NCBI GenBank assembly: GCA_031278495.1
Contig: JAITKG010000151.1
Location: 1-26,492 of the forward strand
Length of the DNA: 26,492 bases
Direction of reading: 5' to 3'
Origin: Prevotellaceae bacterium
GTDB taxonomy: Bacteria; Bacteroidota; Bacteroidia; Bacteroidales; UBA932
Below are positions 23,712-26,492 of this stretch, piece after piece; positions within the stretch are counted from its first letter, which is position 1; every line of letters begins with the position of its first letter. Below the pieces are notes generated by a model, which was given only the letters and a program-made list of their open reading frames with translations, did no database searches and had not been told where the DNA came from. The position numbers and the translations under genes are program-made.

Positions 23712-23766
23712 AAATTAAGAATTAGCTGGCGACAGCCAATCAGAAATTAAAAATTAAAAATAAATA
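23704..23766. repeat. Unbroken heptamer array from the ftsQ stop to the ftsA start
   Basis: Nine heptamers fill the entire gap: three GAATTAR-type units, GCTGGCG, ACAGCCA, ATCAGAA, two identical ATTAAAA units and ATAAATA. The last base of the last unit is the A of the ftsA ATG. The central pair can fold as a GCTG/CAGC stem with a GCGA (GNRA-type) loop at 23725-23736, flanked by ATT/AAT. The ftsQ TAG lies between the first and second units. Confidence 0.93.
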
Positions 23767-25064
23767 TGGAAGATTACATTGCCGCAATTGACCTTGGCAC
23801 AACAAAAGTAGTAACACTCGCCGGGCGCAGGTCAGCCAAAGGAAGAGTGCATGTATTGGCAAGCAGTGAAACGCCGTCGCAGGGTATCTTGCGGGGCGAG
23901 GTATTGAACATCCGCCAAGTGTTAGACGCCATACAAATCACGGTGGACGACGTGCGGGCGAAATCCGGCATGGACTTCCGGGAAGTGTATGTGGGCATTG
24001 CCGGGCAACATATCCGCCGTATTGACAGCAGCTCCGACCACATGCGGGAAAATGAAAAAGAGGAAATCTCGGAACATGAAATCAACCGCATGAAAAAGCA
24101 GATGTACAATACCGGCATTGAACCGGGGGAACGGATACTGCATGTCATCCCGCAAAGCTACAATGTCGATGAACACTTCAATATTGCCAATCCTGCAGGC
24201 TATTTTGGGAAACGGCTGGGCGGCAACTACCGTATTTTCGCAGGAAAATCAAAATCGGCAGGATATACCGGCGACTGCATTGAGCGCGCCGGATTGAAAT
24301 TGAAACAGCTTATACTGGAACCGCTGGCATCCGCCGAAGCAGTGCTGTCGGACGATGAAAAGGAAGCTGGCGTAGCAATGGTGGACATTGGCGGCGGCAC
24401 TACCGACCTGGTGGTTTATTACGACAATATTGTACGCCACACGGCGGTGATTCCTTTCGGCGGCAATGCCATTACCGAAGACATCCGGCATGGTTGCGGC
24501 GTGCGGCTGGCGCAGGCAAACGCCATGAAGGAGCAGCACGGCTCGTGCTTCACCAGTTTGGTGAATAATGCGCTGCTGGTTATTCCGGGCGCCAACGGGC
24601 AGGAGCGGGAAATATCGTTCCAGTACCTTGCAGGGATTATTGAGGCGCGGATGGAAGAAATCCTCGAAGCGGTCATGTTTGAAATCGAACGGTCGGACTA
24701 TGCCGGCAGGTTGCCCGCAGGCATCGTATTCACGGGCGGCGGGGCAATGATACAGCACCTCGTGGAACTTGCAGAAGTCAAAACAGGGTATCCCGCACGG
24801 GTGGCAAAGCCGCTAAACATCACGGATGATTCGCCTGCCGAAATACGGCGCAGCAGCTATTCCACAGCCGTAGGACTGCTCTTGAAAGGCTTGGAATACG
24901 AACAAAAAATGTTCATGCAGGAGTTGGAGCCGGTGGAAGCAGGAATAGAAGCAGAACCCCGCCCAAGAAAAACCGGCAAAGGGGGAAAACCGAAAAAAAT
25001 ACAGGAATCATCCGGATTCTGGCCGGGACTGTTTGATAAATTTTTTCAGGATAACACCCTTTAA
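23766..25064 (+). CDS. ftsA: Cell division protein FtsA
   Basis: FtsA is the actin-like protein that tethers FtsZ to the membrane and recruits later divisome proteins. The 432-residue protein shows the phosphate-1 motif DLGTTK (9-14), the phosphate-2 motif VDIGGGTTDL (206-215) and the adenosine motif FTGGGAMIQHL. The subdomain 1C region (about residues 83-165) that distinguishes FtsA from other actins is present. After a Lys/Pro-rich linker the C-terminus ends in an amphipathic helix candidate (SGFWPGLFDKFF), the membrane-targeting sequence. It starts directly at the end of the heptamer array and is followed 45 bp later by ftsZ. Confidence 0.96.
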   Translation: MEDYIAAIDLGTTKVVTLAGRRSAKGRVHVLASSETPSQGILRGEVLNIRQVLDAIQITVDDVRAKSGMDFREVYVGIAGQHIRRIDSSSDHMRENEKEEISEHEINRMKKQMYNTGIEPGERILHVIPQSYNVDEHFNIANPAGYFGKRLGGNYRIFAGKSKSAGYTGDCIERAGLKLKQLILEPLASAEAVLSDDEKEAGVAMVDIGGGTTDLVVYYDNIVRHTAVIPFGGNAITEDIRHGCGVRLAQANAMKEQHGSCFTSLVNNALLVIPGANGQEREISFQYLAGIIEARMEEILEAVMFEIERSDYAGRLPAGIVFTGGGAMIQHLVELAEVKTGYPARVAKPLNITDDSPAEIRRSSYSTAVGLLLKGLEYEQKMFMQELEPVEAGIEAEPRPRKTGKGGKPKKIQESSGFWPGLFDKFFQDNTL

Positions 25065-25109
25065 TTCGCGCTACAATAAAGAAAAGTAACCATTTTATAC
25101 AATAATACC

Positions 25110-26492
25110 ATGAATGAATACGACGACATTATACCCGGAAACAATACTAATATTATGCGGGAAAACATCAATGACATGCCGTATATAGAGCCGGTGGGCT
25201 GGGCGCCGGCAAAGTCAAAAATAAAAGTTATCGGCGTGGGCGGCGGCGGCGGGAATGCCGTGAACCACATGTTCCGCACCGGCATCAAGGAAGTGGAGTT
25301 TGTGGTGTGCAACACCGACGAACAGGCGTTGCGTACAAGCCCCGTGCCACGGAAAGTGCCACTGGGCGCAATACTGACCGGCGGGCGCGGCACAGGCTGT
25401 AACCCCGAACAGGGGCGGCAGGCAGCGGAAGAAAGCGAAGAAACGCTCCGCAAACTGCTATCCGACGACACCGAAATGGTGTTCATCACTGCCGGCATGG
25501 GCGGCGGCACGGGCACAGGCGCGGCGCCGGTCATTGCAAAGATTGCAAAGGAAAAAGGTATCCTGACGGTGGGTATTGTAACCATACCTTTCCGCCACGA
25601 GGGAATAAAGACGATGCAACGCGCCGGAAACGGTATCCGCGAGCTACAGCAACAGGTCGACAGCCTGCTGATAGTCGATAACCAGAAATTGTGCGAAATG
25701 TACGGCGACCTGCCCATACCCGATGCATTTTCGAAAGCCGACGATGTATTGACTATCGCCGCCAGGGGCATTGCCGAAATCATTACCCTTCCCGGTTACC
25801 TCAACGTTGATTTGGCGGATGTAAAAATGGTCATGAAAGATAGCGGCGTGGCGATTATGGGCGCAGGAAAGGCCGGCGGCGAACGGCGCGCCCTCGAAGC
25901 GGTGGAGCAGGCGTTGCATTCGCCCCTGCTGAACGACAACGATGTGTCGGGAGCAAAAAATGTGCTGGTGAATATTACCACCGCCAAAAACAATTGCATC
26001 AAACTGTCGGAACTGGAGCAGATAGTACAGTATGTCTATGGCAAAGCCGGGAATATCGAGAACTGCAAACATGGCGTCGTGTACGACGACGAGATGGGAG
26101 ACGCCGTGTCGGTTACGGTGGTGGCTACGGGTTTCGGAATGCATAATTTCCATATCCCGGCGCTGGGGACGCCACAGGAAGGGGAAAAACCAATAAGAAT
26201 TCCCCTGGACGATGTGGACGATGGCGATATCGACGCCGGCGAACGGCCGGATGCCGGAGGCGAAGAAGGGATGGACGACTTTCCCGCCAGCGAACAGCCG
26301 GATGCCGGAGGCGAATTTAAAGTAGATCCCAACCGGCGCATATATACTGTCGGCAAGGAAAAAGCGTCCCCGCCGGAAACTCCTTCCCAAGCCGCCACGC
26401 CGCCCGCAGGACGGCCGGCGCTGATCATGGAAAAGAATACGGACATTAGCGAGCTGGAAAAAACGCCGGCTTACCTGCGGCGCAAAACGCCG
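25110..26492 (+). CDS. ftsZ: Cell division protein FtsZ (3' end cut by window)
   Basis: FtsZ is the tubulin-like GTPase that forms the division ring. From the ATG at 25110, 461 codons are open to the window end with no stop. VIGVGGGGGNAVNHM is the first nucleotide-binding loop. GGGTGTG at 131-137 is the tubulin signature and N232-V-D-L-A-D237 is the T7 catalytic loop. A 34-residue extension precedes the globular domain. After about residue 358 comes an acidic linker that holds a 17-residue tandem repeat, and the window stops in TPAYLRRK, the start of the conserved C-terminal region in Bacteroidota. An ATG four bases later (25114) is out of frame, so 25110 is preferred. Only a short C-terminal piece is likely missing. 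Confidence 0.95.
   Translation, partial: MNEYDDIIPGNNTNIMRENINDMPYIEPVGWAPAKSKIKVIGVGGGGGNAVNHMFRTGIKEVEFVVCNTDEQALRTSPVPRKVPLGAILTGGRGTGCNPEQGRQAAEESEETLRKLLSDDTEMVFITAGMGGGTGTGAAPVIAKIAKEKGILTVGIVTIPFRHEGIKTMQRAGNGIRELQQQVDSLLIVDNQKLCEMYGDLPIPDAFSKADDVLTIAARGIAEIITLPGYLNVDLADVKMVMKDSGVAIMGAGKAGGERRALEAVEQALHSPLLNDNDVSGAKNVLVNITTAKNNCIKLSELEQIVQYVYGKAGNIENCKHGVVYDDEMGDAVSVTVVATGFGMHNFHIPALGTPQEGEKPIRIPLDDVDDGDIDAGERPDAGGEEGMDDFPASEQPDAGGEFKVDPNRRIYTVGKEKASPPETPSQAATPPAGRPALIMEKNTDISELEKTPAYLRRKTP
26235..26315 (+). repeat. 51-bp tandem repeat in the ftsZ linker
   Basis: A 30-bp segment ending in the 18-bp CCGGATGCCGGAGGCGAA occurs at 26235-26264 and again at 26286-26315, offset by 51 bp (17 codons). 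It encodes two copies of A-[GS]-E-[RQ]-PDAGGE in the disordered linker. It is GC-rich and unrelated to the 7-nt arrays. Confidence 0.85.

Noticed and set aside
25061..26390. Two long minus-strand open frames opposite ftsZ
   Set aside because: They are shadows caused by G/C-ending codons in ftsZ; FtsZ motifs are intact on the plus strand.

Overview
This window comes from a member of the Bacteroidota, most likely Bacteroidales. The evidence is a FabI / GH92 mannosidase / HU-SPOR gene neighbourhood, promoters of the TAnnTTTG type rather than sigma-70 hexamers, few recognisable Shine-Dalgarno sites, and the standard Bacteroidota order of the division and cell-wall (dcw) cluster. MurE carries the DNPR motif typical of meso-diaminopimelate peptidoglycan. 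I cannot name the genus.

Layout. Positions 1-116 are the 3' end of mnmE. Next come a secreted TPR-repeat protein and fabI on the + strand. They converge on four minus-strand genes (read right to left): uvrB, a HU-domain/SPOR membrane protein, a GH92 mannosidase lipoprotein and a nucleoside-recognition (Gate) membrane protein. A 355-bp regulatory region (9845-10199) separates uvrB from the divergent dcw cluster. The cluster then runs to the end of the window: mraZ, rsmH, ftsL-like, ftsI (PASTA-bearing), murE, mraY, murD, ftsW, murG, a four-helix-bundle (S23/IVP) gene, murC, ftsQ, ftsA and ftsZ (cut by the window end).

The dcw products work as one pathway. MurC, MurD and MurE build the UDP-MurNAc peptide. 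MraY and MurG make lipid I and lipid II. FtsW and FtsI polymerise and crosslink septal peptidoglycan. FtsL and FtsQ scaffold the complex, and FtsA and FtsZ form the cytoplasmic ring. MraZ probably represses the operon through four AAAATGK boxes at exact 10-bp steps just upstream of the TAccTTTG promoter element.

The most unusual thing is a family of degenerate tandem arrays with a strict 7-nt period (8 nt in two places). They fill intergenic gaps, sometimes completely (ftsQ-ftsA), and continue into coding sequence. One word family, NNNCCGT and its reverse complement ACGGNNN, occurs eight times inside murE, murG, the four-helix-bundle gene and murC. There it adds low-complexity peptide with a 7-residue period and makes MurG and MurC abnormally long. 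Other words (GAATTAR, TTGAAAR, ATGAAAA, and the self-complementary GCTGGCG core) are shared between distant gaps and supply the last codons and stop codons of some genes. This resembles in spirit the heptanucleotide STRR repeats of cyanobacteria and the in-frame Rickettsia palindromic elements, but I do not recognise it as a described element.
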